Shown: piece by piece, positions 18,305 to 27,264 of the stretch | Position numbering within the stretch: position 1 is the stretch's first letter | Layout of the letters: every line of letters starts with the position of its first letter | Origin: CAYPEL01 sp036479985 | GTDB taxonomy: Bacteria; Pseudomonadota; Gammaproteobacteria; DSM-19610 | Length of the DNA stretch: 64,000 bases | Reading direction: 5' to 3' | NCBI GenBank assembly: GCA_965224815.1 | Contig: CBDDAF010000003.1 | Span: 992,001-1,056,000 of the forward strand | Translations under genes and position numbers: made by a program | The notes under the pieces: generated by a model | The model's database searches: none | Told to the model about the DNA's origin: nothing | The model's input: only the letters and a program-made list of their open reading frames with translations

Positions 18305-19045
18305 TTACTTATCACCCTGCTCGCAAATATATTCTTCGAGCAAAGCACGTTGTGTTTTATCCAGCTCACAGGCATCCAGCAAATCCGGGCGTCTTTCCCA
18401 TGTCCGGCCCAGCGACTGCTTTAACCGCCAGCGTTCAATCTCAGCGTGGTTACCGCCGAGTAAAACTGCCGGCACTTGTTGCCCATCAATCACTTCGGGC
18501 CGCGTGTAGTGCGGGTAGTCCAGCAAACCATCCATAAAGGAATCATTCTTTGCTGATTCAGCATCACCCAATGCACCAGGCAGTAAACGTACCATGGCAT
18601 CGATGAAAACCAGTGCTGCCATTTCACCGCCACTCAAAACATAATCACCAATCGACCATTCTTCATCGACTTCCGTTTCGATCAAGCGCTCATCGATGCC
18701 TTCATAACGTCCGGCCAGTAACATCAGCCCAGGCGTCTTTGCAAACTGCTTTACCGCAGACTGATCCAGGCGTTTGCCTTGCGGACTCAGGTAAATCAAT
18801 GGCCCGCATGCGCCGTCTTTCCGCGCTGCCGTTATGGCATCTTTAACCGGCTTGACCTGCATCACCATCCCAGGCCCACCGCCGTAAGAACGATCATCGA
18901 CCGTCTTGTGCTTGTCTTCGGCAAAGTTCCGGGGATTCCAGCTATGCAATCCGAACAAACCCTGTTGTTCAGCGCGCCTTGGAATTCCGTAGCGGCAAAG
19001 CTCCTGGATCATCTCCGGAAACAAGGTAATCACATCAATACGCAT
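18305..19045 (-). CDS. trmD: tRNA (guanine-N1)-methyltransferase
   Basis: 246 residues, SPOUT methyltransferase making m1G37 in tRNAs. Trefoil-knot and SAM-binding segments are LSPQGKRLDQSAVKQFA, LLAGRYEGIDERLIE (~110-125) and EWSIGDYVLSGGEMAAL (~130-146). The C-terminal domain recognises the tRNA anticodon arm. It lies 8 bp downstream of rimM and 37 bp before rplS in the conserved operon. Full length. Confidence 0.98.
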   Translation of the reverse strand: MRIDVITLFPEMIQELCRYGIPRRAEQQGLFGLHSWNPRNFAEDKHKTVDDRSYGGGPGMVMQVKPVKDAITAARKDGACGPLIYLSPQGKRLDQSAVKQFAKTPGLMLLAGRYEGIDERLIETEVDEEWSIGDYVLSGGEMAALVFIDAMVRLLPGALGDAESAKNDSFMDGLLDYPHYTRPEVIDGQQVPAVLLGGNHAEIERWRLKQSLGRTWERRPDLLDACELDKTQRALLEEYICEQGDK

Positions 19046-19053
19046 GCAATCAC

Positions 19054-19575
19054 CTAAAATTCTTTATCCCAGTCAACCCGGATAACACCACTCTCCAGAT
19101 CAACCTTTAAAACAACCTGCTCCATCACAAAAGGAACCAGGCGTTCCTGATCGCCCTTAAGCACCAGCACATCGTTCGCACCCGTCTCTAAAAAATGATC
19201 GACTGTTCCCAGTTGTTCGTCCTGGGTATTGATCACTTGTAAACCGATCAAGTCGTTCCAGTAATATTCACCGGCTTCAGCTTTCGGTAGTTGCTCACGC
19301 TGAACCGCAATGTCATAACCGATTAATGCATGCGCCGCGTCACGATCTGTGCAGCCAGTTAGCTGCGCGATAACACCTTTACCGTGACGGCGGCCGTTCG
19401 CAAGCGATTGTTCCGTCCAGCTACCCTCGCCATTTTTTACAAACCAGGGCTGGTAGACAATGATGTTTTCGCGCGGATCAGTATAAGAAAATATTCGCAC
19501 CCATCCCTGCACACCATAAACACCGGAAATTCGTCCAACCGGAATCAGGTTCTGACTCGAACCAGTTACGCTTAC
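19054..19575 (-). CDS. rimM: Ribosome maturation factor RimM (start codon problem)
   Basis: It assists 30S head assembly by binding S19. The conserved N-terminal strand IPVGRISGVYGVQGWVRIFSYTDP is fully encoded, and the PRC-barrel part contains GEYYWNDLIGLQV and GANDVLVLKG. However, no ATG, GTG or TTG occurs in frame upstream of this strand before a stop. The first ordinary start is the GTG at 19510-19512, inside the conserved block. An AAGGAG lies 8 bp before a GTA codon at 19573-19575, overlapping the rpsP stop; that start gives 173 residues, normal for RimM. Either a rare start codon is used or the base has mutated. Gene identity is secure; the start is not. Confidence 0.9.
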   Translation of the reverse strand, partial: VSVTGSSQNLIPVGRISGVYGVQGWVRIFSYTDPRENIIVYQPWFVKNGEGSWTEQSLANGRRHGKGVIAQLTGCTDRDAAHALIGYDIAVQREQLPKAEAGEYYWNDLIGLQVINTQDEQLGTVDHFLETGANDVLVLKGDQERLVPFVMEQVVLKVDLESGVIRVDWDKEF

Positions 19576-19814
19576 TGTGTTAGCTCCTTGAGTAATTTCG
19601 AAACGCGATCAGATGGGATGGCACCCAGGCCTACCCAGTGTTGAACACGCTCTGCGTCGATCTTCAAACGCACATCTTGACCAGTAGCGCCAGGATTGAA
19701 ATAACCCAGGCGTTCCAGATAACGCCCATCACGGCGATTCCGACTGTCAGTCACGACTACATGGTAAAAGGGGCGTTTTTTTGCGCCACCTCGGGACAGG
19801 CGAATTGTCACCAT
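19572..19814 (-). CDS. rpsP: 30S ribosomal protein S16
   Basis: 80 residues from ATG 19812-19814 (MVTIRLSRGGAKKRPFYHVVV), with GAGGG 9 bp upstream; a TTG three codons earlier is not needed. S16 motifs include VTDSRNRRDGRYLERLGYFNP. First gene of the rpsP-rimM-trmD-rplS operon; its TAA overlaps the presumed rimM initiation codon. Confidence 0.98.
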   Translation of the reverse strand: MVTIRLSRGGAKKRPFYHVVVTDSRNRRDGRYLERLGYFNPGATGQDVRLKIDAERVQHWVGLGAIPSDRVSKLLKELTQ

Positions 19815-20173
19815 AATGTCCAACCCTCACTCTTAAATTCGTTAATGCAAAAAAACCGCAACGATCGCGGCCGCAGGTAACCGGTAATTGTACGGGATTT
19901 ATGGAAAAAGTGAAGTATAAGTAAGCCAGAAAAGCATAAATATTAAATAGACTCAGGCAGTATAAAACTACGCCAATCATGTCAGTATTTTTTACAGGCT
20001 TAATGACTCACAATATCGGCATATTTTTGACGGTCAAGTGTCTGTTTTATAATTCTTTTGGCTATTTATACGCCAGAATAACTCTCTATTGTAATGACGG
20101 ATTTTTTTACACATCGCTATAATTAAAAAATAAATATCCATATAACTTTTTGTTTTTAATGTTATTAAATATA

Positions 20174-20189
20174 TGGCATGGCCTTTGCT
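20174..20189 (+). promoter_or_regulatory. Sigma-54 promoter upstream of a candidate sRNA
   Basis: TGGCATGGCCTTTGCT carries the -24 GG and -12 GC of sigma-54 promoters with the required GG-N10-GC spacing. No gene on the plus strand follows it before the terminator at 20360-20386. A perfect 11-bp dyad TTGACGGTCAA at 20027-20037, about 150 bp upstream, could be an enhancer-binding-protein site; that is inference. Confidence 0.7.
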
Positions 20190-20199
20190 ATATTCCAAG

Positions 20200-20386
20200 C
20201 ACGTAACAAAAGATAATAATAAGCGTGTAAAAAAGGCCGACGCCAGTTAACTACTAGAAATAACCTGCGGCGGCCATGTAAAAAAGATATCGGCAATAAT
20301 AATAATGAGTACCGGTATTAAGGGGGAGTAACAAGCAGTACCTCTACTTTCAAGCAACGGCGAATCTTCGGGTTCGCTTTTTTTTT
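20200..20386 (+). ncRNA. Candidate sigma-54-dependent small RNA (~187 nt)
   Basis: Bounded by a sigma-54 promoter (start predicted ~12 nt after its GC) and a UUCG-loop terminator. The transcript contains a strong hairpin: 20235-20249 (GGCCGACGCCAGTTA) pairs almost completely with 20261-20275. A purine-rich GGGGGAG follows near 20325. The only reading frames are trivial, such as the eight-codon MSTGIKGE, so a structured RNA is favoured over an mRNA. It lies in the rpsP-ffh gap, 5 bp before the convergent end of ffh. Not recognised as a known RNA family; it is distinct from 4.5S RNA. Confidence 0.6.
20360..20386 (+). terminator. UUCG-tetraloop Rho-independent terminator
   Basis: GCGAATC-TTCG-GGTTCGC forms a 7-bp stem (one G-U pair) closed by C-G around a UUCG tetraloop, followed by nine T. 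The T-run is on the plus strand only, so it cannot be the terminator of the convergent ffh gene. Confidence 0.9.
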
Positions 20387-20391
20387 GGGGT

Positions 20392-21750
20392 TTAAAAAGG
20401 AAACCCCTGTGGCATCCGGCCCTTCATTCCCCGCATCATGTTTTTCAAACCGCCACCGGACATCTTTTTCATCATCTTCTGCATCTGTTTAAATTGCTTC
20501 AGAAGCCGGTTAACGTCCTGAACCTGGGTGCCGGAGCCTGCTGCGATCCGGCGACGGCGTGATCCTTTGATGGTGTCCGGAAATTGCCGTTCTTTCGGTG
20601 TCATTGAACGAATCATCGCCAGCATTCTGTACAACTCTTTATCATTCACCTGATTGCGCACGTCTTTGGGTATCTCGCCCATGCCGGGTAATTTTTCCAT
20701 TAAGCTGCCAAGCCCACCCATACTGGTCATTTGCTCGAGCTGATCGTGAAAGTCGCCCAGGTCAAAGCGTTTACCTTTTTTTAATTTACTGGCAAGTTTG
20801 AGCGCCTTGTCTTTATCTACGTTGCGTTCAGCTTCTTCAACCAGGCTAAGCACATCACCCATGCCAAGGATACGCGAAGCGACACGATCAGGATGAAAGG
20901 GTTCCAATGCATCAGTTTTTTCACCGACACCAAGAAATTTAATCGGTTTACCGGTAATCGACCGAATCGATAACGCCGCGCCGCCGCGCGCATCACCATC
21001 GGTTTTAGTTAAGACCACACCCGTCAACGGTAACGCTGCATCGAAAGCCTGTGCGGTATTCGCCGCATCTTGCCCGGTCATACTATCAACCACAAACAAG
21101 GTTTCAGTTGGATGAACCGCTGAATGGACGCGTTGAATCTCGGTCATCATTTCAGAATCGATGTGCAACCGGCCAGCAGTATCGATAATCAACACATCAG
21201 CAAACTGCTTGCGCGCCTGTTCCAACGCAGCCGTTGCTATCGCGACTGGATCCTGATCAACACTGCTTGGGAAAAAGGCCGCATTCACCTGGTCAGCCAG
21301 CGTTTTTAACTGTTCAATAGCGGCAGGACGGTAGACATCACAGCTGGTGACCATGACAGATTTTTTATGCCGCTCCTTGAGGAAGCGCGCCAATTTGGCG
21401 GTGCTGGTGGTTTTACCAGATCCCTGTAAACCGGCCATAAGGATAACCACGGGGGGTTGGGCATTGAGATTAAGCTCGTCACAGGCTTCGCCCATGAGCG
21501 AAACCAGCTCATCGTTAACAATTTTGACCAGCGCCTGACCCGGCGTCAGGCTCGTGATAACCTCTTGACCGATAGCGCGCTCGCGCACCTTCTCGGTAAA
21601 CTCTTTAACCACCGGCAAAGCCACGTCGGCTTCCAGCAAGGCCATGCGCACCTCGCGCAGCGTTTCCTTGATATTGTCTTCGCTAAGGCGACCCTGCCCA
21701 CGCAGGTTCTTGATAGTGCGTGACAGGCGGTCACTCAGATTGTCAAACAT
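20392..21750 (-). CDS. ffh: Signal recognition particle protein Ffh
   Basis: 452 residues, SRP54 GTPase that delivers nascent inner-membrane proteins to FtsY. N domain ~1-90; G domain has the P-loop GLQGSGKTTSTAKLA (~108), DTAGR, TKTDGDARGG and the closing loop GVGEKTDALEPFHP. The M domain (~300-452) is methionine-rich (QFKQMQKMMKKMSGGGLKNMM) and binds 4.5S RNA and signal peptides. Full length. It is transcribed in the same direction as the rpsP operon but separated from it by ~580 bp holding the candidate sRNA. Confidence 0.98.
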   Translation of the reverse strand: MFDNLSDRLSRTIKNLRGQGRLSEDNIKETLREVRMALLEADVALPVVKEFTEKVRERAIGQEVITSLTPGQALVKIVNDELVSLMGEACDELNLNAQPPVVILMAGLQGSGKTTSTAKLARFLKERHKKSVMVTSCDVYRPAAIEQLKTLADQVNAAFFPSSVDQDPVAIATAALEQARKQFADVLIIDTAGRLHIDSEMMTEIQRVHSAVHPTETLFVVDSMTGQDAANTAQAFDAALPLTGVVLTKTDGDARGGAALSIRSITGKPIKFLGVGEKTDALEPFHPDRVASRILGMGDVLSLVEEAERNVDKDKALKLASKLKKGKRFDLGDFHDQLEQMTSMGGLGSLMEKLPGMGEIPKDVRNQVNDKELYRMLAMIRSMTPKERQFPDTIKGSRRRRIAAGSGTQVQDVNRLLKQFKQMQKMMKKMSGGGLKNMMRGMKGRMPQGFPF

Positions 21751-21782
21751 ACGGCGGCTTCCCTACAGAATATTGCAGTGGA

Positions 21783-22547
21783 TTATAACTGGAAGGTATC
21801 GCCTCCGCACAGGCGGTTTACACCCATATTGCTGATTTGCTGCCGACACTGATCGATGATTATATCTTCGTAACCCGGCTTCATATGCGTGATATACACT
21901 TCTGGCCGGTGATTGAGCTTATCAAGATCTGCAGCCAGCAACTGTGGACAGTAGTGATAGGCTTTACGGCTCAACTCAAGGTCTTCATCCGCAAAAGCGC
22001 TCTCGACAATCAGAATGTCCAGATCCTGATGCTGATTCAATGCACTCCAAAAGCTGTCATTACTAGTCGTGTCACCACTGAACGCAAAACTCTTGCCACC
22101 GTTCTGTAAACGAAAACCTGCGCCTGGCACTGAATGATTAACACCGATCATTTCAATGCGCCGCTGATTAAGGGTCACTATCTCACCCGGCGCCATCACT
22201 TCAAATTTCACGACGGGGTTAGAGGCGTTCGGTAATTCAGTAAAATCAGGCCACACTTCCCAGTTGAAAATATTCTTCTTAAGCGTAGCAAGGGTCTCTT
22301 CTCGAGCATGCAGAATAATCGGCGCGTGGGTGTTCTCAAATACCGTATCAATCAACATGGGAATGCCAGCAATGTGATCCAGGTGCGAATGAGTTACAAA
22401 AATATGCCGAATCGACGCCATTGCTTCACGATCAAGTTCACCGATCCCGGTACCTCCATCAATCAGGATATCGTTATCGACCAACAGCGATGTTGTCGTT
22501 CTGTTTCCGCTGATCCCGCCACTGCAACCTAATATACGTAAATTCAT
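21783..22547 (-). CDS. MBL-fold metallo-hydrolase (phosphodiesterase/RNase Z-like)
   Basis: 254 residues. The metal-binding core THSHLDH (~53-59) with an early GG-T loop and a later SGDTTSND motif marks the metallo-beta-lactamase fold. The overall pattern (LGCSGGISGNRTTTSLLVD start, ITHMKPG near the C-terminus) resembles class II cyclic-nucleotide phosphodiesterases and RNase Z-like enzymes. No signal peptide, so cytoplasmic. Substrate undetermined. It lies upstream of ffh on the same strand, 32 bp away, and may be co-transcribed with it. Confidence 0.8.
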   Translation of the reverse strand: MNLRILGCSGGISGNRTTTSLLVDNDILIDGGTGIGELDREAMASIRHIFVTHSHLDHIAGIPMLIDTVFENTHAPIILHAREETLATLKKNIFNWEVWPDFTELPNASNPVVKFEVMAPGEIVTLNQRRIEMIGVNHSVPGAGFRLQNGGKSFAFSGDTTSNDSFWSALNQHQDLDILIVESAFADEDLELSRKAYHYCPQLLAADLDKLNHRPEVYITHMKPGYEDIIIDQCRQQISNMGVNRLCGGDTFQL

Positions 22548-22824
22548 AACATACTCACCGTTTAAACCTTTATCGGGTTAATGCGAGGATCATGCCAGAC
22601 TGAATATGGCTAAAAACTAAAACCCAGGTCACAGTTCGAATGTCGGCTATTTCACGGAATTTGTGGATTTTGGTGATTTACCCGTCTGGCCGTGTCGCGT
22701 CACGGCAGAACAAGTGACCCGTATGGTCACCGGAATAAGCAACTTCAACGCTTTATGGGCTTCAAGCGTCTGGCCGGTTATGCGATGATTGCCATTCTAT
22801 AAATAGGAAGCGCCAACCAATCCC

Positions 22825-23640
22825 ATGAATTCTGTCTGGCCAGGCACCCTGGCCATTATTCTCTACCTGATTACCAGCGCAGCACTGACCTTGCGGCTTA
22901 CCAAAGGCAAGGATGCAGTATCCCTGACGCGTGGCACTGTACTGTCCCTGGGGCTCGCCGCCGTTGCCCTGCACGCTGCGACACTTTATCCAGATATGAT
23001 CACCGCATCCGGTCTGAACCTGGGATTTTTTAATGCCGCCTCACTGATCGCTTTGCTGTCCGTACTACTGTTACTACTCGCCTCTTTTAAACAACCAATG
23101 GAAAATCTTGGCATACCGGTTTTACCCATTGCGGCAGCGACAGTCGGTCTGGCGATCCTCTTCCGGGGTGAAGCGCATAGCATTTCATCCGGTTCCTGGA
23201 AACTCGATATGCACATCCTGTTTTCTGTGCTTGCTTACAGCGTGCTGGCACTGGCCGCTGTTCAGGCAGCCTTACTGGCCATTCAGGAAACACATTTACG
23301 CAACCGGCGGCCGGGTGGTTTCATTCGCGCCCTACCTCCAATGCAAGTTATGGAACAACTCTTGTTTCAAATGATTGGCAGTGGCTTTGCCCTGCTAAGC
23401 GCTGCCCTGTTAACCGGCATCTTTTTTCTGGAAGATATTTTTGCACAGCACCTGGTGCATAAAACCATCCTGTCAATTATCGCCTGGCTGGTATTCGGCA
23501 TTCTGTTGTGGGGACGCTGGCGTCATGGCTGGCGCGGGCGAACTGCTATTCGCTGGTCACTGACAGGTTTTATCGTCCTGTTACTGGCTTATTTTGGTTC
23601 CAAATTTGTATTGGAACTGGTACTGCAACGAACCGTATAA
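22825..23640 (+). CDS. ypjD: Cytochrome c assembly-type membrane protein YpjD
   Basis: 271 residues with about eight hydrophobic helices of the CcsA/ResC/YpjD family. The histidine-containing segments (LHAATLYPD, HILFSVLAYSVLALAAVQAALLA, WGRWRHGWRGRTA) correspond to the conserved positions of the family. YpjD next to ffh and a CorC/HlyC-type gene is a conserved gammaproteobacterial neighbourhood. Its precise role in heme or cytochrome handling is not established. The ATG at 22825 has a GGAAG-like site upstream. Confidence 0.85.
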   Translation: MNSVWPGTLAIILYLITSAALTLRLTKGKDAVSLTRGTVLSLGLAAVALHAATLYPDMITASGLNLGFFNAASLIALLSVLLLLLASFKQPMENLGIPVLPIAAATVGLAILFRGEAHSISSGSWKLDMHILFSVLAYSVLALAAVQAALLAIQETHLRNRRPGGFIRALPPMQVMEQLLFQMIGSGFALLSAALLTGIFFLEDIFAQHLVHKTILSIIAWLVFGILLWGRWRHGWRGRTAIRWSLTGFIVLLLAYFGSKFVLELVLQRTV

Positions 23641-23645
23641 AATTA

Positions 23646-24272
23646 ATGAAAACCAAACTCGGTCTCCTTGTGTTAGTAACAGCTTATGCCTTACTGATAC
23701 CCGGCTTGATTCAGCCTATGCTTACCCTGACGGGTACCGTTGATAAAGCAGAGATGGTTCAGCTTGGTAAAGAGCTGGTTGAAAATCATCCCGATATTCC
23801 TGCCTTTATGGGTAGAACAGCAGCCCGGCTGCTAAACCAGCTTCAAGTCGAAGGCGATATACCCGCTTACGAAAAGACCCGTAGCATACTTGGCACAGTC
23901 AAAGAACTGGCCGATTCAAAAAGTTATCTGGTTGCTTTTCTGATTATGCTGTTTAGTGTCATCGTACCTATCACCAAAGGCGTGTTAATCCTCATCACTT
24001 ATATTAAAAAACAGGGGCGTGCTGCAGATCTAAGTAGAAAAATCAGCAACATTATCGGTAAATGGTCGATGGCTGACGTTTTTGTGGTTGCCATTATCGT
24101 CGCCTTTATGGCTGCCAATGCCACACAACACAGTGACGAAATTTTTACCCTGTCAGCAACATTTGAGCCAGGCTTTTATTTCTTTTTAAGTTATTGTCTG
24201 TTATCAATACTCTCAGCCCAACTGCTCGGCTGGCCTACAGCAGACAATGATGCAGTAAGTAACTCCCATTAA
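23646..24272 (+). CDS. Paraquat-inducible protein A-like membrane protein
   Basis: 208 residues from ATG 23646, 5 bp after ypjD; the longer frame that begins inside ypjD is not credible. The N-terminal helix (LGLLVLVTAYALLIPGLIQPML) is followed by a soluble loop and three further helices (SKSYLVAFLIMLFSVIVPITKGVLILI, WSMADVFVVAIIVAFMA, FYFFLSYCLLSILSAQLLGW). The KxWSMxDVFVxAI motif is the hallmark of PqiA-domain proteins, which associate with MCE-type lipid-transport systems. No MCE partner is seen here. Probably co-transcribed with ypjD and the following CorC-like gene. Confidence 0.8.
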   Translation: MKTKLGLLVLVTAYALLIPGLIQPMLTLTGTVDKAEMVQLGKELVENHPDIPAFMGRTAARLLNQLQVEGDIPAYEKTRSILGTVKELADSKSYLVAFLIMLFSVIVPITKGVLILITYIKKQGRAADLSRKISNIIGKWSMADVFVVAIIVAFMAANATQHSDEIFTLSATFEPGFYFFLSYCLLSILSAQLLGWPTADNDAVSNSH

Positions 24273-24292
24273 ACACCGAGGCATCAAGTCTT

Positions 24293-25573
24293 TTGAACGA
24301 CATCCCGATTAGCATACTGTTTGGCATCCTGGCCCTGCTGATTCTGTTATCAGCTTTTTTCTCCGGTTCCGAAACCGGGCTGATGACACTCAACCGTTAC
24401 CGTTTACGCCATCTTGCCGGCATCAAACACAAAGGTGCTGTACGCGCCCAAAAATTGCTGGAAAAACCAGATCGGTTAATCGGTCTGATTCTCCTGGGCA
24501 ATAACTTTATCAATATCCTGGCCGCATCTATTTCTACCATTATTGCACTGCGCCTGTATGGTGAAGCCGGTATCGCTATCGCTACTTTCCTATTGACCCT
24601 GGTGATTCTGATATTTGCGGAAGTCACACCGAAAACCTTTGCAGCCTTGTATCCAGAACGGATTGCCTTTCCTGCGGCGTTTATTTTTACGCCCTTGTTA
24701 TGGCTGCTCTACCCGCTGGTCTGGACAGTCAACACTATTGCTAATGGTCTGTTAAACCTGTTTGGCGTAAAACCAGAGGACGCTAGCAGTAATGCACTGA
24801 GCCAGGAAGAACTACGGACAGTGGTGCTCGAAGCCGGTGCTATGATCCCCAAACGCCACCAGGAAATGTTGCTGAATATCCTCGACCTGGAAAAAGTTAC
24901 CGTCGAAGACATCATGATTCCACGTAACGAAATTGTGGGCATTGACCTGGACGATGACTGGAATTTCATCAAGAAACAAATCATGTCATCACAATACACA
25001 CGCTTACCTGTATTTCGTGGCGGCATCAATCAGATCATTGGGTTTATCCATCTTCGCAAGTTACTGCCCTTGTTACTGAGCGATGGCATTAACAAGAAAG
25101 AACTGGAGAAAATGGTCAAGGAAACTTATTTTATTCCTGAAAACACTTCATTAAATCGGCAGATGCTGAATTTTCAACGTAACAAACGCCGCGTTGGACT
25201 GGTCGTCGATGAGTATGGCGATGTGTTGGGACTGGCAACCCTGGAAGATATTCTTGAAGAAGTTGTCGGAGAGTTTACTACCGATCCTGCTGCCAACATT
25301 CCTGAATATACTCCACAGAAAGATGGCAGTATTCTTGTCGATGGCAGCGCCAGCGTGCGGGAACTTAACCGTAATTTAAATATCGAACTTCCTACGGACG
25401 GCCCAAAAACACTGAACGGGCTGGTCGTCGAATACCTGGAAGACATCCCACAATTAGGCACCAGTGTGTTGCTGGCCGGTTACCCGGTGGATATTGTACA
25501 AACGAAAGACAACCTGGTTAAAACACTGCGCATCCATCCACTAAAGCGGCAGCCAATTCGGGAAGAAAATTAA
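24293..25573 (+). CDS. HlyC/CorC-family CNNM/CBS transporter-like protein
   Basis: 426 residues starting at TTG 24293. An N-terminal DUF21/CNNM membrane domain (~1-190; FFSGSETGLMTLNRYRLRHLA and LGNNFINILAASI are diagnostic) is followed by two CBS motifs (VEDIMIPRNEIVGID, VDEYGDVLGLATLEDILEEVVGE) and a C-terminal CorC_HlyC domain. Relatives are implicated in Mg2+/Co2+ homeostasis. It sits in the inner membrane. The order ffh/ypjD/this gene mirrors the E. coli yfjD region. Full length. Confidence 0.9.
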   Translation: MNDIPISILFGILALLILLSAFFSGSETGLMTLNRYRLRHLAGIKHKGAVRAQKLLEKPDRLIGLILLGNNFINILAASISTIIALRLYGEAGIAIATFLLTLVILIFAEVTPKTFAALYPERIAFPAAFIFTPLLWLLYPLVWTVNTIANGLLNLFGVKPEDASSNALSQEELRTVVLEAGAMIPKRHQEMLLNILDLEKVTVEDIMIPRNEIVGIDLDDDWNFIKKQIMSSQYTRLPVFRGGINQIIGFIHLRKLLPLLLSDGINKKELEKMVKETYFIPENTSLNRQMLNFQRNKRRVGLVVDEYGDVLGLATLEDILEEVVGEFTTDPAANIPEYTPQKDGSILVDGSASVRELNRNLNIELPTDGPKTLNGLVVEYLEDIPQLGTSVLLAGYPVDIVQTKDNLVKTLRIHPLKRQPIREEN

Positions 25574-25597
25574 CACCACGTACGACGGAGCATGTCC

Positions 25598-25987
25598 ATG
25601 AGTGACATCGATAAAACCGATGATGAATGGCGAGAAAGTTTAACGCCGGAACAGTTTGAAGTTACCCGCAAACATGGCACTGAACCCGCCTTTTCTGGCA
25701 AATATCACGATTGTAAAGACAAGGGTATTTACACATGCGCTTGTTGCAAACAAGCTTTGTTCCGTTCCGATGAAAAATATGATTCCGGGTCTGGCTGGCC
25801 GAGTTATTGGCAACCCATTAGCAAAGATGCTGTGCGTGAGAATACTGATTCAAGTCATGGTATGCGGCGAGTCGAGATCTTATGTAGTCAATGTGACGCA
25901 CATCTAGGCCATGTTTTTGAGGATGGCCCGCAACCGACCGGATTAAGGTATTGTATTAATTCTTTATCGCTGGATCTGGATAAATAG
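25598..25987 (+). CDS. msrB: Peptide-methionine (R)-S-oxide reductase
   Basis: 129 residues from the ATG at 25598, placed 7 bp after GGAG; an ATG two codons earlier is too close to that site. MsrB features: zinc-binding pairs CACC (~47-50) and CSQC (~95-98), SGWPSYWQP, and the catalytic Cys in RYCINS near residue 118. It reduces methionine-R-sulfoxide in the cytoplasm. Probably the last gene of the ypjD-led group. Confidence 0.97.
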   Translation: MSDIDKTDDEWRESLTPEQFEVTRKHGTEPAFSGKYHDCKDKGIYTCACCKQALFRSDEKYDSGSGWPSYWQPISKDAVRENTDSSHGMRRVEILCSQCDAHLGHVFEDGPQPTGLRYCINSLSLDLDK

Positions 25988-25997
25988 ACGCCTGGAT

Positions 25998-26112
25998 TAA
26001 GGAACCTCTGATGTGCCGAGCATCTTGTCATTGTGAACAATGTGTATTCTGTAGGAGCGGGCTTTAGCCGCGATGAACACTGTGCACCCATCGCGGCTAA
26101 AGCCGCTCCTAC
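25998..26112. repeat. Composite repeat: AAGGAACCTCTGAT end plus REPIN
   Basis: TAAGGAACCTCTGAT, then CATCTTGTCATTGTGAACAATG, then a REPIN at 26051-26112 (GTAGGAGCGGGCTTTAGCCGCG and its inverse). The same order occurs at 52706-52851, where the right end is the inverted copy of the left end. This copy lacks a clear right terminus. It lies in the convergent gap between msrB and the MscS-like gene. Confidence 0.75.
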
Positions 26113-26148
26113 AGATGTTTACGAATTTATTAGGGATTTCTTGATTTT

Positions 26149-27219
26149 TTAACTTGCACTATCAGGTGGCAGGTTTGTTTCATCCTCAGCAAGTTTGGAC
26201 GCCCTGGTTTCAAGCGCTTTAAGTCTGCTATGGTTCCCCTCAATCGCCTTTTGAATATTCTCCCTGACTTCACCGTCTGAATCTTTAAGTTGCGCTTCCA
26301 GTTCCTTAATCGCTATATGCAACGCGTTTTTTTCTTCTTCCAACAAATCTGCACGCTCGGCTTTATCGAACATGATTTCCTCAGCATTTAAATTTCTGTC
26401 GGATGAAGAACGGGGGACTGGTGATGGAATAATACGTTGATCCTCAGGAATACGGCGCTGCGTCATAAAAGTAGGCGAAACGATTTCGATATCATGACCG
26501 TGCAGCATATCCAACACGAAACGGAACAGCTCTGAACGCGCTGTTATCAACCCCTTAATATCCGCAAGCACACCCGAAATCTGGTACGTCACAGAATAGT
26601 CACCCAGTTCCAGAATATGCACAAAGGGATCTTCCAGACCACTCTGTTTGGCGGCATCCACCAACAGGTTTTCAACCTGTAGGTGATGAATATCATAGCC
26701 CAGTGAAAGTGAAGCAGATACGATGGCACCGGATCGTTGTGTGGTCGCAATCGGATGAGTGATCAGGTAGGTATTCGGAATCGCAATTAAATTACGTCTT
26801 TCAGACTGGATTTCCGTATCAAACAATCCGCGCTCAACCACCCGCCCGAAATGCTCACCAACCCGAATGAAGTCACCAATACCAAAGGGCTTGTTAAACC
26901 GTAACACAAGACCGGCAAACAGATTAGCAACAGCGGTCGTGGATGAAAATGCAAAGACACCTGATATCAGTAGACCAAAAAGACCGATCAGCTGATTACG
27001 TGAACTTTCGATGATTGGCAAATTTAAAACAACAGTGAGCACTGCAACCAGTGTCAGCCCCAACATGAGCAATTGCCGCGGGAATAGCCGCTCATTCTCG
27101 ATCACGCCATGTTTGGCAATCAACAGCCAGTGCGCGAGCCACAATAAGGCACTCACTACAATGGTAATGAGCACAAAGGGAAAGAATGCAACTATTTGTT
27201 GGTATATCGCATCAGACAT
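26149..27219 (-). CDS. MscS-family mechanosensitive channel protein with coiled-coil tail
   Basis: 356 residues. Three or four hydrophobic helices (~10-115) are followed by the MscS beta domain (KPFGIGDFIRVGEHFGRVVERGLFDTEIQ, ~128-158; LIAIPNTYLITHPI). The pore helix region SGVFAFSSTTAVANLFAGLVLRF replaces the usual glycine/alanine pattern. Residues ~280-345 form a charged coiled coil (ERADLLEEEKNALHIAIKEL), an addition absent from E. coli MscS. It probably opens under membrane tension; ion selectivity is unknown. Standalone. Confidence 0.88.
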   Translation of the reverse strand: MSDAIYQQIVAFFPFVLITIVVSALLWLAHWLLIAKHGVIENERLFPRQLLMLGLTLVAVLTVVLNLPIIESSRNQLIGLFGLLISGVFAFSSTTAVANLFAGLVLRFNKPFGIGDFIRVGEHFGRVVERGLFDTEIQSERRNLIAIPNTYLITHPIATTQRSGAIVSASLSLGYDIHHLQVENLLVDAAKQSGLEDPFVHILELGDYSVTYQISGVLADIKGLITARSELFRFVLDMLHGHDIEIVSPTFMTQRRIPEDQRIIPSPVPRSSSDRNLNAEEIMFDKAERADLLEEEKNALHIAIKELEAQLKDSDGEVRENIQKAIEGNHSRLKALETRASKLAEDETNLPPDSAS

Positions 27220-27264
27220 TTATCTTCACCTGGTTTAGATTTTTCTTAATAAATGGTGGTGCAG

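Noticed and set aside
20200..20386. 4.5S RNA or another standard RNA near ffh
   Set aside because: No GGAA-tetraloop/SRP hairpin pattern is seen, and the sigma-54 promoter does not fit a housekeeping RNA.
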